DNA from: Acetivibrio sp964564015
Lineage (GTDB): Bacteria > Bacillota > Clostridia > Acetivibrionales > Acetivibrionaceae
Reading direction: 5' to 3'
DNA length: 64,000 bases
Assembly: GCA_964564015.1 (NCBI GenBank)
Contig: CAZLZR010000004.1
Coordinates: 62,001 to 126,000 of the forward strand
Shown one piece after another: positions 16,616-23,934 of the stretch. Numbering within the stretch: position 1 is the first letter of the stretch; every line of letters begins with the position of its first letter. The notes under the pieces are model-generated. The model had not been told where the DNA came from, made no database searches, and saw only the letters and a program-made list of their open reading frames with translations. A program made the translations under genes and the position numbers.

Positions 16616-17152
16616 ATGATTTTAGTGCGATGGCACGGAAGAGGGGGTCAGGGTGCATTCACAGCGGCAAAGCTGCTAGGTGCAGCATATGCCTCCGGCG
16701 ATAACAGACATGCACTTGCTTTCCCGTCCTTTGGCCCTGAAAGACGCGGGGCTCCGGTCAGAGCTTTTACAAAGCTTGATAGTAAACCTATAAGGGATCG
16801 AAGTGAAAGTAAAAAATGCGATTTTGTTGTTATTCTTGATGATACTCTTTTTGACAACTCTTATCTGGATGACTTAAATGAAAACGGAAAGGTGATTATA
16901 AACTCCAAACTTAAGTTCAACGACAATCGAATCCTGAGCCTTGATGCACTTTCAATTGCAGAAGAAGAGCTGAAAGCACCCATTACCAATACGGCGATGC
17001 TTGGTGCGTTGCTGGGGGTATTGAAGGATATTACGGAAGAACAAATTTTGAAAGCGGTTGAAGATTACATGCCTAAAAAGATTGTTGAAAAAAATAAAAA
17101 AGTTATCCTCCGTTCAACAGTTGAAATAAGGAAAAAGGGGGATGACCTATGA
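16616..17152 (+). CDS. 2-oxoacid:ferredoxin oxidoreductase, gamma subunit
   Basis: This 178-residue gamma subunit (PorG/VorC-like) of a four-subunit thiamine-diphosphate enzyme oxidises 2-oxoacids to acyl-CoA and reduces ferredoxin, or runs in reverse. GRGGQGAFTAAKLLG at the N-terminus and SFGPERRGAPVRAF are family hallmarks. I chose ATG 16616 because GGAGG lies 8 bases upstream; the ATG at 16601 overlaps that ribosome site. The gene order gamma-delta-alpha-beta is that of the pyruvate and 2-oxoisovalerate enzymes. The specific oxoacid is not readable from this subunit. Confidence 0.9.
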   Translation: MILVRWHGRGGQGAFTAAKLLGAAYASGDNRHALAFPSFGPERRGAPVRAFTKLDSKPIRDRSESKKCDFVVILDDTLFDNSYLDDLNENGKVIINSKLKFNDNRILSLDALSIAEEELKAPITNTAMLGALLGVLKDITEEQILKAVEDYMPKKIVEKNKKVILRSTVEIRKKGDDL

Positions 17153-17442
17153 AACCGACATTAAAAACCTTTAATAAACCCACACATATCGGAGAACTGC
17201 CTAACGGTACCTACTTCGAGGCGGGGCATCTTGTGAGCAAAAATGCGGGCTGGCGTACAAAGCGCCCTGTAATTGATAAAAATAAGTGTAAGGGATGTCT
17301 TGAATGTTATCTTTACTGCCCTGATGGTGTAATCGGAAAGGCAGACGGAAAAGTAGCTATAGATTATGATTTTTGTAAGGGCTGCGGTATATGCGTGAAG
17401 AGTTGCAAATTTAATGCGATTAAAATGGAGGGAGAACGATAA
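17149..17442 (+). CDS. 2-oxoacid:ferredoxin oxidoreductase, delta (ferredoxin) subunit
   Basis: This 97-residue protein carries two 4Fe-4S clusters, seen as CKGCLECYLYCP (about 46-57) and CKGCGICVKSCK (about 76-87). It relays electrons from the thiamine site to ferredoxin. It overlaps the gamma gene by 4 bases and the alpha gene by 1 base, so the subunits are translationally coupled. Confidence 0.92.
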   Translation: MKPTLKTFNKPTHIGELPNGTYFEAGHLVSKNAGWRTKRPVIDKNKCKGCLECYLYCPDGVIGKADGKVAIDYDFCKGCGICVKSCKFNAIKMEGER

Positions 17443-18611
17443 TGACGAAACACTTTTTATCCGGCAATGAAGCTTTTGCTTATGGAGTAAGTCTTGCAAA
17501 GCCGGATGTAATATCTGCATACCCCATTACACCGCAGACCATTGTTGTGGAAAGACTTGCTGAAATGGTTGAAGACGGATCCTTAAAGAGTGAGTTTATT
17601 CATGTGGAATCCGAGCACTCGGCATTATCCTGTGCGATAGGTGCAAGTGCAGCCGGTGCAAGGGCATTTACTGCAACATCGTCCCAGGGTCTTTTATACA
17701 TGGCTGAATGTTTGCCCTATGCTTCCGGAGGAAGGTTCCCTATTGTGATGATGAATGCAAACCGTTCAACTGCACTTCCATGGAATATTTACGGAGATCA
17801 GAGGGATTCCGTTTTAATGATGGATTCGGGTTGGATTCAGGTATACGCCGAAACAGCACAGGAAAGCCTTGATCTTGCCTTGATGGCTTTTTACATAGCT
17901 GAAGACAGACGTGTTATGACGCCGGTTATGGTTAATCTCGATGGATTTGTTCTGACACACACATATGAAGTGGTTGATGTACCGTCACAAGAGTTGGTGG
18001 AAAAGTATCTGCCTCCTTATGAGACAGAGAACAAACTTGATATGGATTCTCCGAAAAACCTGGGTTACTCGGTCGGTCCCGATTACAACTTGGAGTTTAA
18101 GTATTTGGAGCACATTGGTGTTCAAAATGCGGCAGATGTAATTGTTGAGGCTGAAAATCGGTTTGCTGAGGTGTTTGGGAGAAGTTATCCCGGCCTTGTG
18201 GATGCCTACCTTTGTGAGGATGCCGATTATGTAATAATCACTCTTGGTACCATTGCAGGACTATGCAGGGAAACAGCCGACTTACTCAGAACAAATGGTA
18301 TAAAAGCGGGAGTTCTGCGTTTAAGATATATACGACCGTTTCCAAATTACGAGATTGCGGAAATTTTGAAAAACACTAAGGCAGTTGGTGTCCTTGAAAA
18401 GGATATATCCTTTGGAAATGAGGGAACTATTTATACCAATGTTAATTCAGCGCTTTATAAGGCTGGTTTGAAGATGCCATCCTATAACTTTATTGGCGGA
18501 CTGGGCGGACGTGATATTACGAAAGAAAATATACAAGAAGCTTATAAGCATATTATAGACGGTGGTAAAAAAGTAAATTTCATAGGCTTGGAGGTGAATG
18601 CAGATGAATAA
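17442..18611 (+). CDS. 2-oxoacid:ferredoxin oxidoreductase, alpha subunit
   Basis: This 389-residue alpha subunit (PorA/VorB-like) has YPITPQT near residue 27, the conserved active-region motif of this family, then ESEHSALSCAIGASAAGARAF and TSSQGLLYMAE. The C-terminal domain (from about 250) holds the transketolase-like fold with LRLRYIRPFP. The length is normal. It overlaps the beta gene by a few bases. Together with the CoA ligase and aminotransferase downstream it suggests an amino-acid-derived oxoacid as substrate. Confidence 0.9.
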   Translation: MTKHFLSGNEAFAYGVSLAKPDVISAYPITPQTIVVERLAEMVEDGSLKSEFIHVESEHSALSCAIGASAAGARAFTATSSQGLLYMAECLPYASGGRFPIVMMNANRSTALPWNIYGDQRDSVLMMDSGWIQVYAETAQESLDLALMAFYIAEDRRVMTPVMVNLDGFVLTHTYEVVDVPSQELVEKYLPPYETENKLDMDSPKNLGYSVGPDYNLEFKYLEHIGVQNAADVIVEAENRFAEVFGRSYPGLVDAYLCEDADYVIITLGTIAGLCRETADLLRTNGIKAGVLRLRYIRPFPNYEIAEILKNTKAVGVLEKDISFGNEGTIYTNVNSALYKAGLKMPSYNFIGGLGGRDITKENIQEAYKHIIDGGKKVNFIGLEVNADE

Positions 18612-19506
18612 ATTAAATGCCAGAACACTTTCGGAAGATGAATTCTTCTATGGACATAAGGCTTGCGCCGGATGTGGAGGAAGTCTTGCAGTAAGAATAG
18701 CTCTTAAAGTACTGGGAAAAAGAGCAATAGCAGTGCTGCCAGCCGGATGTATGTCGGCAGTGGGTTTTAACTTTCCTCAATTATGTTTTGCTAACAATGC
18801 GATTATTTCCACATTTGCAGGTACAGCTTCCATGCTGACCGGAATTGAAGCCGGATTTCGTGCCAAAGGTATTAACGATTTTATTGCGGTTGGATTTGCC
18901 GGAGACGGAGGTACTTCTGACATTGGTATACAGGCTCTGCTTGGTGCAGTTGACAGGGGTGACGATGTTTTGTATATCTGCTATGACAACGAAGCATATA
19001 TGAATACAGGCATTCAGAAGAGTTCTCTGACGCCCTTTGGAGCAAGAACTACCACTACACCTGCAGGTAAAAATATTCATGGAAATATAAGACACAAGAA
19101 AAATGTATTTGAAATTGTATCGGCGGCAGAGCCTTCCTATGCTGCAACAGCCAGTATAGGATATTTAAAGGATTTTATGGCTAAAGTACAAAAGGCATCG
19201 GAAAGGAAAGGTTTTAAATATATTCATGTTATTGCTCCATGTCCCACAGGCTGGGGAACTCAGACCGACGAGACCGTTGAAGTTGCTAAAGCCATAGTAG
19301 ACAGTGGCCTTTGGTATTTGGCTGAATATGAAAATAATACATATTACATAAATCATAATCCAAAACAATTTTCTGATGTAGGAGAATATTTGAAAAGTCA
19401 GGGCAGATTCAGGCATCTGACAGAGGAAGATATATTACAAATTGTGACACAGCGGGATATAAAATGGCAATTAATCCGGGACAACTGGAAGGAAAGAAAA
19501 ATATAG
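18604..19506 (+). CDS. 2-oxoacid:ferredoxin oxidoreductase, beta (ThDP) subunit
   Basis: This 300-residue subunit binds thiamine diphosphate and an iron-sulfur cluster. CAGCGGSLA near 20 and LPAGCMS near 45 supply cysteines. GFAGDGGTSDIGIQAL contains the GDG thiamine motif, and YDNEAYMNTG follows as in pyruvate and 2-oxoisovalerate enzymes. I chose ATG 18604, 9 bases after GGAGG; an ATG at 18598 is too close to that site. The next gene starts 14 bases after its stop. Confidence 0.9.
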   Translation: MNKLNARTLSEDEFFYGHKACAGCGGSLAVRIALKVLGKRAIAVLPAGCMSAVGFNFPQLCFANNAIISTFAGTASMLTGIEAGFRAKGINDFIAVGFAGDGGTSDIGIQALLGAVDRGDDVLYICYDNEAYMNTGIQKSSLTPFGARTTTTPAGKNIHGNIRHKKNVFEIVSAAEPSYAATASIGYLKDFMAKVQKASERKGFKYIHVIAPCPTGWGTQTDETVEVAKAIVDSGLWYLAEYENNTYYINHNPKQFSDVGEYLKSQGRFRHLTEEDILQIVTQRDIKWQLIRDNWKERKI

Positions 19507-19520
19507 GGGAGGAAAAATGT

Positions 19521-20849
19521 ATGAGTGAGAAAAAATACTGGAACGAGAAAATAGAAACAATGCCGAGAGAGGAGCTTGAAGCACTTCAGCTTGAAGAATT
19601 GAAAGAAATTGTGAAGTATTCCTATGAGACATCAACCTATTACAAAAGGGCTTTTGATGAAGCCGGTGTTAAACCGGAGGATATCCAGACACTCTCGGAT
19701 ATAGAAAAGTTTCCTTTTGTAGATAAGTTGACTGAACGCGAAACTCAGGGAGTAGGCAGTTTTCTTGGAGAAATGTGTTCGGTTCCTGAGGACGATGTGG
19801 TATTTGTGTCGGCATCAAGCGGTTCAACAGGGGTTCCTACTCTTAGTCCGTTTACCAAAAAGGATTTTGATGAGTGGCAGGATGTTGAAAGCCGTCTTTT
19901 CTACGCTGCAGGCATGAGAAAGTCAGATCGCTATGTCCATGCACTGAACTTTACTCTTTTTGTAGGCGGGCCTGATGTTATCGGGGCTCAAAACTTAGGT
20001 GCCCTCTGCATATGGGCAGGTACGGTTCCTTCTGAACGCCTGTTGTTTATTCTGAAGGAATTCAAACCGACAGTAATTTGGACTACACCGTCCTATGCAT
20101 GGTATCTTGGAGAAACTGCAAAGAAAAGCGGCATTGATCCGGCTCGTGATCTTGCAATAAATAGAATCATTGTTGCAGGTGAAGCCGGCGGTTCTATCCA
20201 GGCTACCCGCGAGGCTATTGAAAAACTGTGGGATGCTGAATTATATGACTTCTTCGGAATTTCGGATATTTTCGGAGCCTGCGCAGGAATGTGCGAAGAA
20301 CGAGATGGTTTACATTTAGCAGAGGATCACATCTTAGTTGAGGTTGTGGACCTTAAAACAGGAGAAATCCTGCCGCCGGGTGAACGCGGTGAATTGATCA
20401 TGACAACCCTAAGGAAACATGCAAGACCTATGATTCGCTTCAGAACAGGTGATATAGGCTATATAAACAAGGATAAGTGCAAATGCGGCAGAACACATAC
20501 CAGAATCAATATTGTGGGAAGAAAAGATGATATGTTTATTGTTTCGGGTGTGAATGTATTTCCAAGTGATATTGAGTATGTCATCCGTGGGTTGTCCGGC
20601 ATAACAGGTGAATATGTTATTAGGGTATTTGAGAAGGATTTTACAGCTAAATATAGAATTCAAATTGAAAAGTCTCATGATAGCAGCGAAACGGATGAGG
20701 CACTTGCAGCTCGTGTTTCAGCAGCTATAAAAGCAAGAATCGGTGTTAAGCCTTATGAAGTCGAAGTCTTGAAGGACGGAGAACTGCCACGGGCAACACA
20801 CAAGGCAAAACGCTTGATAGACGAAAGAAAATTAGAGTATTCAATTTGA
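19521..20849 (+). CDS. AMP-forming aryl/acyl-CoA ligase (phenylacetate-CoA ligase family)
   Basis: This 442-residue adenylate-forming enzyme activates a carboxylic acid to its CoA thioester. The P-loop SASSGSTGVPT (about 98-108), the IRFRTGDIGYI stretch near 305 and the C-terminal Lys-bearing ATHKAKRLID are those of PaaK-like ligases, and a CKCG pair in the hinge is common in clostridial members. ATG 19521 follows GGGGAGG by 8 bases. Directly behind an oxoacid:ferredoxin oxidoreductase and ahead of an aminotransferase, it could form or use the acyl-CoA of an amino acid. Candidates are arylacetates or, given the methionine importer upstream, 3-methylthiopropionate. Confidence 0.85.
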   Translation: MSEKKYWNEKIETMPREELEALQLEELKEIVKYSYETSTYYKRAFDEAGVKPEDIQTLSDIEKFPFVDKLTERETQGVGSFLGEMCSVPEDDVVFVSASSGSTGVPTLSPFTKKDFDEWQDVESRLFYAAGMRKSDRYVHALNFTLFVGGPDVIGAQNLGALCIWAGTVPSERLLFILKEFKPTVIWTTPSYAWYLGETAKKSGIDPARDLAINRIIVAGEAGGSIQATREAIEKLWDAELYDFFGISDIFGACAGMCEERDGLHLAEDHILVEVVDLKTGEILPPGERGELIMTTLRKHARPMIRFRTGDIGYINKDKCKCGRTHTRINIVGRKDDMFIVSGVNVFPSDIEYVIRGLSGITGEYVIRVFEKDFTAKYRIQIEKSHDSSETDEALAARVSAAIKARIGVKPYEVEVLKDGELPRATHKAKRLIDERKLEYSI

Positions 20850-20864
20850 ACGGGGGAATAAATA

Positions 20865-22028
20865 ATGCCGCAATTATCACAAAAAACAGCAGGTTTTACA
20901 GATTCGGTTATAAGACGTATGACCAGAATCTCCAATCAATATGGGGCAATTAATTTGTCTCAGGGCTTTCCGGATTTCGACCCGCCAAAAGAAATTCTTG
21001 ACAGACTTTCAGAAATAGCACATACCGGGCCGCATCAGTATTCCATAACATGGGGAGCAGAAAATTTCAGAAAGGCTCTTGCCAAAAAGCAATCTCATTT
21101 TATGGGCAGAAAGCTTGATCCGGACAGTGAAATTCTTGTAACTTGCGGAAGCACCGAGGCAATGATGGCAGCTATGTTGACTGTTACCAATCCGGGCGAC
21201 AAGGTAATCGTATTCTCGCCCTTTTATGAGAATTACGGGGCAGATACGATACTCTCCGGTGCGGAACCTATTTATGTACCCCTCTATCCTCCGGAATTTA
21301 AATTCCGGACAGAAGAATTGGAAGCAGCTTTTAGTCAGCACCCGAAGGCATTAATTCTGTGCAATCCATCCAATCCTTCAGGTAAGGTTTTTACAGAGGA
21401 TGAGCTAAAGACAATCGCAGCACTTGCGGAAAAATATGATACCTTTGTCATCACCGATGAGGTGTATGAGCATATAGTATATGAGCCATACCACCATGTT
21501 TATTTCGCTTCTCTGCCCGGTATGTTTGAGCGTACCATATCCTGCAGTTCGCTTTCAAAGACCTACTCAATCACCGGATGGCGGCTTGGCTATATTATTG
21601 CCCCTGATTACATTGTTGACGGAGCAAAAAAAGTTCACGATTTTCTGACAGTAGGTGCGGCAGCTCCCCTTCAGGAAGCGGCCGTAGTTGGTTTGGAATT
21701 TGAACAATCATACTATAAGGATTTACAAGCAAAGTATTCAGAAAAGAGAGCCTTATTCACAAAAGGTCTCGATGATATCGGCATTTCACATACCAATCCG
21801 CAGGGAGCTTACTACATAATGCTTGATATATCGGAATTCCAATATGATAATGATATTGAATTTTGTGAAAAGCTTGCAAGAGATGTTGGTGTCGGTGCAG
21901 TTCCAGGTTCCAGCTTTTTTAAGGAAGATGTCAATCATCTGATCAGACTTCATTTCGCAAAGAAGAATGATACTTTATATGAAGCACTTAACAGGCTAGA
22001 GCACTTTAAAGTGAAAATGAAAAAATAA
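20865..22028 (+). CDS. PLP-dependent aminotransferase, class I/II
   Basis: This 387-residue fold-type I aminotransferase interconverts an amino acid and its 2-oxoacid. The PLP lysine lies in SSLSKTYSITGWRLGY (about 236-251), with NPSNPSGKV and TDEVYEHIVY ahead of it and a C-terminal RLHFAKK arginine for carboxylate binding. It resembles aromatic, methionine and aspartate aminotransferases of the MetC/PatA-like group. It starts 15 bases after the CoA ligase and ends the operon. Together the genes give a full path amino acid - oxoacid - acyl-CoA - acid, or its reverse. Substrate choice is inference. Confidence 0.9.
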   Translation: MPQLSQKTAGFTDSVIRRMTRISNQYGAINLSQGFPDFDPPKEILDRLSEIAHTGPHQYSITWGAENFRKALAKKQSHFMGRKLDPDSEILVTCGSTEAMMAAMLTVTNPGDKVIVFSPFYENYGADTILSGAEPIYVPLYPPEFKFRTEELEAAFSQHPKALILCNPSNPSGKVFTEDELKTIAALAEKYDTFVITDEVYEHIVYEPYHHVYFASLPGMFERTISCSSLSKTYSITGWRLGYIIAPDYIVDGAKKVHDFLTVGAAAPLQEAAVVGLEFEQSYYKDLQAKYSEKRALFTKGLDDIGISHTNPQGAYYIMLDISEFQYDNDIEFCEKLARDVGVGAVPGSSFFKEDVNHLIRLHFAKKNDTLYEALNRLEHFKVKMKK

Positions 22029-22125
22029 ATTGTTTATTCTAAAATAAAACTCGAGGAAGCAACTTAAAAAAGCTCTACGCTGTTTTGTGTGTATATAAAA
22101 TATCCAGCTATTCCACTAAAGATTG

Positions 22126-22196
22126 AGAAATTATAAAAATGAAGATTAAGAAATTATGAAACCTAAGATTAAGAAATTATGAAACCTATAATATGA
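22126..22196. repeat. Three tandem copies of a 23-bp unit
   Basis: The unit AAGATTAAGAAATTATGAAACC(T) appears three times in a row, the first copy diverged. No gene covers it. It lies in the spacer after the aminotransferase. Confidence 0.75.
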
Positions 22197-22262
22197 AAAA
22201 TCTATACTAAAGAAGCTATGACTATAAAACAGCGAAAAAACAACCTAATTAAGATGAAAGCC

Positions 22263-22467
22263 TGTTTTAGTGTCAAATGACGCAATTACTTGACCTGAGC
22301 ATTAGAAGCTGTTGCCGAAAGCTTGATAATTTGAAGCAAAAATGCCACGGATGGCATTTTTAGCGTCTCGGGACAGGAGGTCCCGTAGACGCGGCGAAAA
22401 ATTATTAAGCTGAGGCATACAGATTCTATGCGAAGGTCACGTAATGGAGGCGTTTGACACTAAAACA
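22263..22467. repeat. 205-bp imperfect palindromic element (MITE-like or structured RNA)
   Basis: The ends are inverted repeats: GTTTTAGTGTCAAA at the left and TTTGACACTAAAAC at the right. Pairing continues inward for about 75 bases per arm with few mismatches (ATTACTTGACCT against AGGTCACGTAAT, then the AGCTT stretch). The centre holds two perfect hairpins, AAAATGCC/GGCATTTT and GCGTCTCGGGAC/GTCCCGTAGACGC. No coding potential is seen. The whole can fold into one long cruciform, typical of non-autonomous mobile palindromes or a structured transcript. Confidence 0.75.
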
Positions 22468-22506
22468 ATAGGCACTCGCTTCATTCAATTTCCAAAAACA
22501 TAATAC

Positions 22507-22605
22507 AACCAAATTAAATCGCAGTACTACTAAATTAAGTGACAGAACCACCAAATTAAATCGCAATACCACCAAATTAAGTGGCAGTATCACCAAATTA
22601 ATTGG
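22507..22605. repeat. Tandem 21-bp repeat, about 4.5 copies
   Basis: A unit CCAAATTAARTSRCARTAYCA repeats four times and then half again, with alternating versions (AAATCGCA and AAGTGGCA or AAGTGACA). The array ends directly at the ribosome site of the YezD-like gene, so it lies in that gene's leader or promoter. Confidence 0.75.
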
Positions 22606-22625
22606 TTGAGATGGAGGTGTTCAAA

Positions 22626-22835
22626 ATGAGCATTCAAAAAAAACCAAGCAGTGATTTAACAGGTATTAATCCAAGGATAAATAACATGATTTTTGATGCA
22701 ATATACAACATTCAGAATGGCTCTGTTACAATCATAAAGCAGGATAAAACAGTAATTCAGATCAATGTAAGTGAAAAAATAAATTTTGATAATCAAGTTT
22801 TGAGTAGGAATTTTGTCGAGGAGGCCATATTATGA
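22626..22835 (+). CDS. YezD-type small protein (DUF2292), first copy
   Basis: This protein of about 69 residues has the short two-strand core NGSVTIIKQDKTVIQI and a following EKI stretch, as in YezD/DUF2292 proteins. These occur in Firmicutes sulfur-assimilation and sulfonate-uptake loci; their biochemical role is unknown. I chose ATG 22626 because ATGGAGG lies just upstream; a TTG at 22602 is less likely. The C-terminal part (after residue 50) is extra compared with its neighbour. It overlaps the next small gene by 4 bases, giving a tandem pair ahead of the corrinoid-ABC operon. Confidence 0.78.
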   Translation: MSIQKKPSSDLTGINPRINNMIFDAIYNIQNGSVTIIKQDKTVIQINVSEKINFDNQVLSRNFVEEAIL

Positions 22836-22999
22836 CTGACTTTAGAGAAAATGATAAAACAAAGATAGAAGCCTCGGATGAGGAATTTAAAAAAATAATC
22901 AAATACATCGAAAGTGTTCACTATGGTTCTATAACAATAGTTGTACAGGGCGGTAAAATCGTACAAATAGAAAAAAATGAAAAAATCAGAATTAAATAA
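22832..22999 (+). CDS. YezD-type small protein (DUF2292), second copy
   Basis: This 55-residue protein starts with ATGA overlap on the first copy's stop and has GGAGG 9 bases upstream. The core HYGSITIVVQGGKIVQIEKNEKIRI is a clear match to the YezD pattern (G-S-hydrophobic strand, turn, V-Q-I-E strand). The protein is soluble and charged at its N-terminus. Two adjacent copies suggest a heteromer. The family's link with sulfur metabolism supports the sulfur role of the operon that follows. Confidence 0.8.
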   Translation: MTDFRENDKTKIEASDEEFKKIIKYIESVHYGSITIVVQGGKIVQIEKNEKIRIK

Positions 23000-23056
23000 G
23001 CTATATTATAAATACGACAAAACCGATAGGAATTGGGAAAATGTTAGCAAACCCTA

Positions 23057-23085
23057 TTGACATACACAAGGGTATGAATTAAAAT
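23057..23085 (+). promoter_or_regulatory. Promoter of the corrinoid-ABC operon
   Basis: TTGACA at 23057, a 17-bp spacer and TAAAAT at 23080. Downstream, about 23109-23126, ATAATAGGATATGTTG partly matches the shared operator-like motif. Confidence 0.7.
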
Positions 23086-23124
23086 AAAAACGTACAAAAC
23101 TTATATGAATAATAGGATATGTTG

Positions 23125-23235
23125 TTAAAAGGAGAGAAGACTTCTTTTAAAATAATTACGCCTCTTACAGATGATGTGAAAGAGGCAAAATAAAGGGGCT
23201 CGACGCGGTTCGATGCCCTAGAGTTTTTGTTTAAA
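23125..23235 (+). promoter_or_regulatory. Structured leader of the corrinoid-ABC operon
   Basis: Three hairpins follow one another: TTAAAAG/CTTTTAA, GCCTCTT/AAGAGGC, and a bulged AGGG-C-TCGA / TCGA-G-CCCT stem ending in AGAGTTTTT. The last is terminator-like and sits about 40 bases before the first gene, so the leader may work by attenuation. It does not match the recurrent hairpin of the other operons, and no cobalamin-riboswitch core was recognised. Confidence 0.5.
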
Positions 23236-23277
23236 CCAAACTAAGACAATATGTATAATAGGGTAGGGGGTTGTAAA

Positions 23278-23934
23278 ATGTCAGTTAGTAAGGAAGAACT
23301 GTTTAAGAAGCTTTCAGACGCAGTAGTCAATATGGAAGAAGAGGAAACTGTCATACTCTCAAATCAAGCCATTGTTGAAAAATATGATGCATATGAAGTA
23401 ATAGATAAAGGCTTGACGGATGGTATGGAGAGGGCTGGAAAGTTATTTGAGGAGGAAGAATATTTTATTCCGGAGCTTTTAATGTGTTCCGATGCCATGT
23501 ATGCGGGTATGGATGTCTTGAAGCCACACTTAAAGAAGGATGATGAAGGCGATAAGTATAAAGTTGTAATTGGCGTAGTTCAAGGAGATACTCATGACAT
23601 AGGGAAAAACCTGGTGAAAATTATGCTTGAGACATCAGGCTTTGAGGTTGTAGACCTTGGCAGGGATATACCGCCATTACAATTTGTTGAAAAAGCAAAG
23701 GAAATCGATGCAAAAATTATTGCCCTTTCAACGCTGATGACTACAACCATGGACGGTATGGCAGAAGTAATAAATATATTAAACCAGCAGGAGATTAGAG
23801 AGAAATTCAAAGTGATGGTAGGCGGTGGACCTATTTCACAAGGTTTTGCCGAAAAAATCGGAGCTGACGGATACTCTCTGAATGCAGCGGAAGCTGTAAG
23901 ACTTGCACGAAAGCTGGTTGGAGGTGCAGCTTAA
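23278..23934 (+). CDS. Methyltransferase cognate corrinoid protein, second copy
   Basis: This 218-residue paralogue of the protein at 188 has the same layout: helical cap to about residue 90, then the B12-binding domain with DTHDIG at 104-109 (axial His106). I chose ATG 23278, after GGGGG, because this gives the same length and N-terminus as the first copy; an upstream in-frame start at 23251 adds nine unconserved residues. It opens an operon of eight genes and overlaps the next gene by one base. It should shuttle methyl groups between the two UroD-type methyltransferases that follow. Confidence 0.94.
   Translation: MSVSKEELFKKLSDAVVNMEEEETVILSNQAIVEKYDAYEVIDKGLTDGMERAGKLFEEEEYFIPELLMCSDAMYAGMDVLKPHLKKDDEGDKYKVVIGVVQGDTHDIGKNLVKIMLETSGFEVVDLGRDIPPLQFVEKAKEIDAKIIALSTLMTTTMDGMAEVINILNQQEIREKFKVMVGGGPISQGFAEKIGADGYSLNAAEAVRLARKLVGGAA

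Noticed and set aside
22029..22601. A CRISPR array from the tandem repeats at 22126 and 22507.
   Set aside because: Repeats are directly adjacent without unique spacers and no cas genes are near.
23086..23277. A cobalamin riboswitch or S-box/T-box leader before the corrinoid or methionine genes.
   Set aside because: No cobalamin core, S-box or T-box conserved elements were seen. Only simple hairpins are present.
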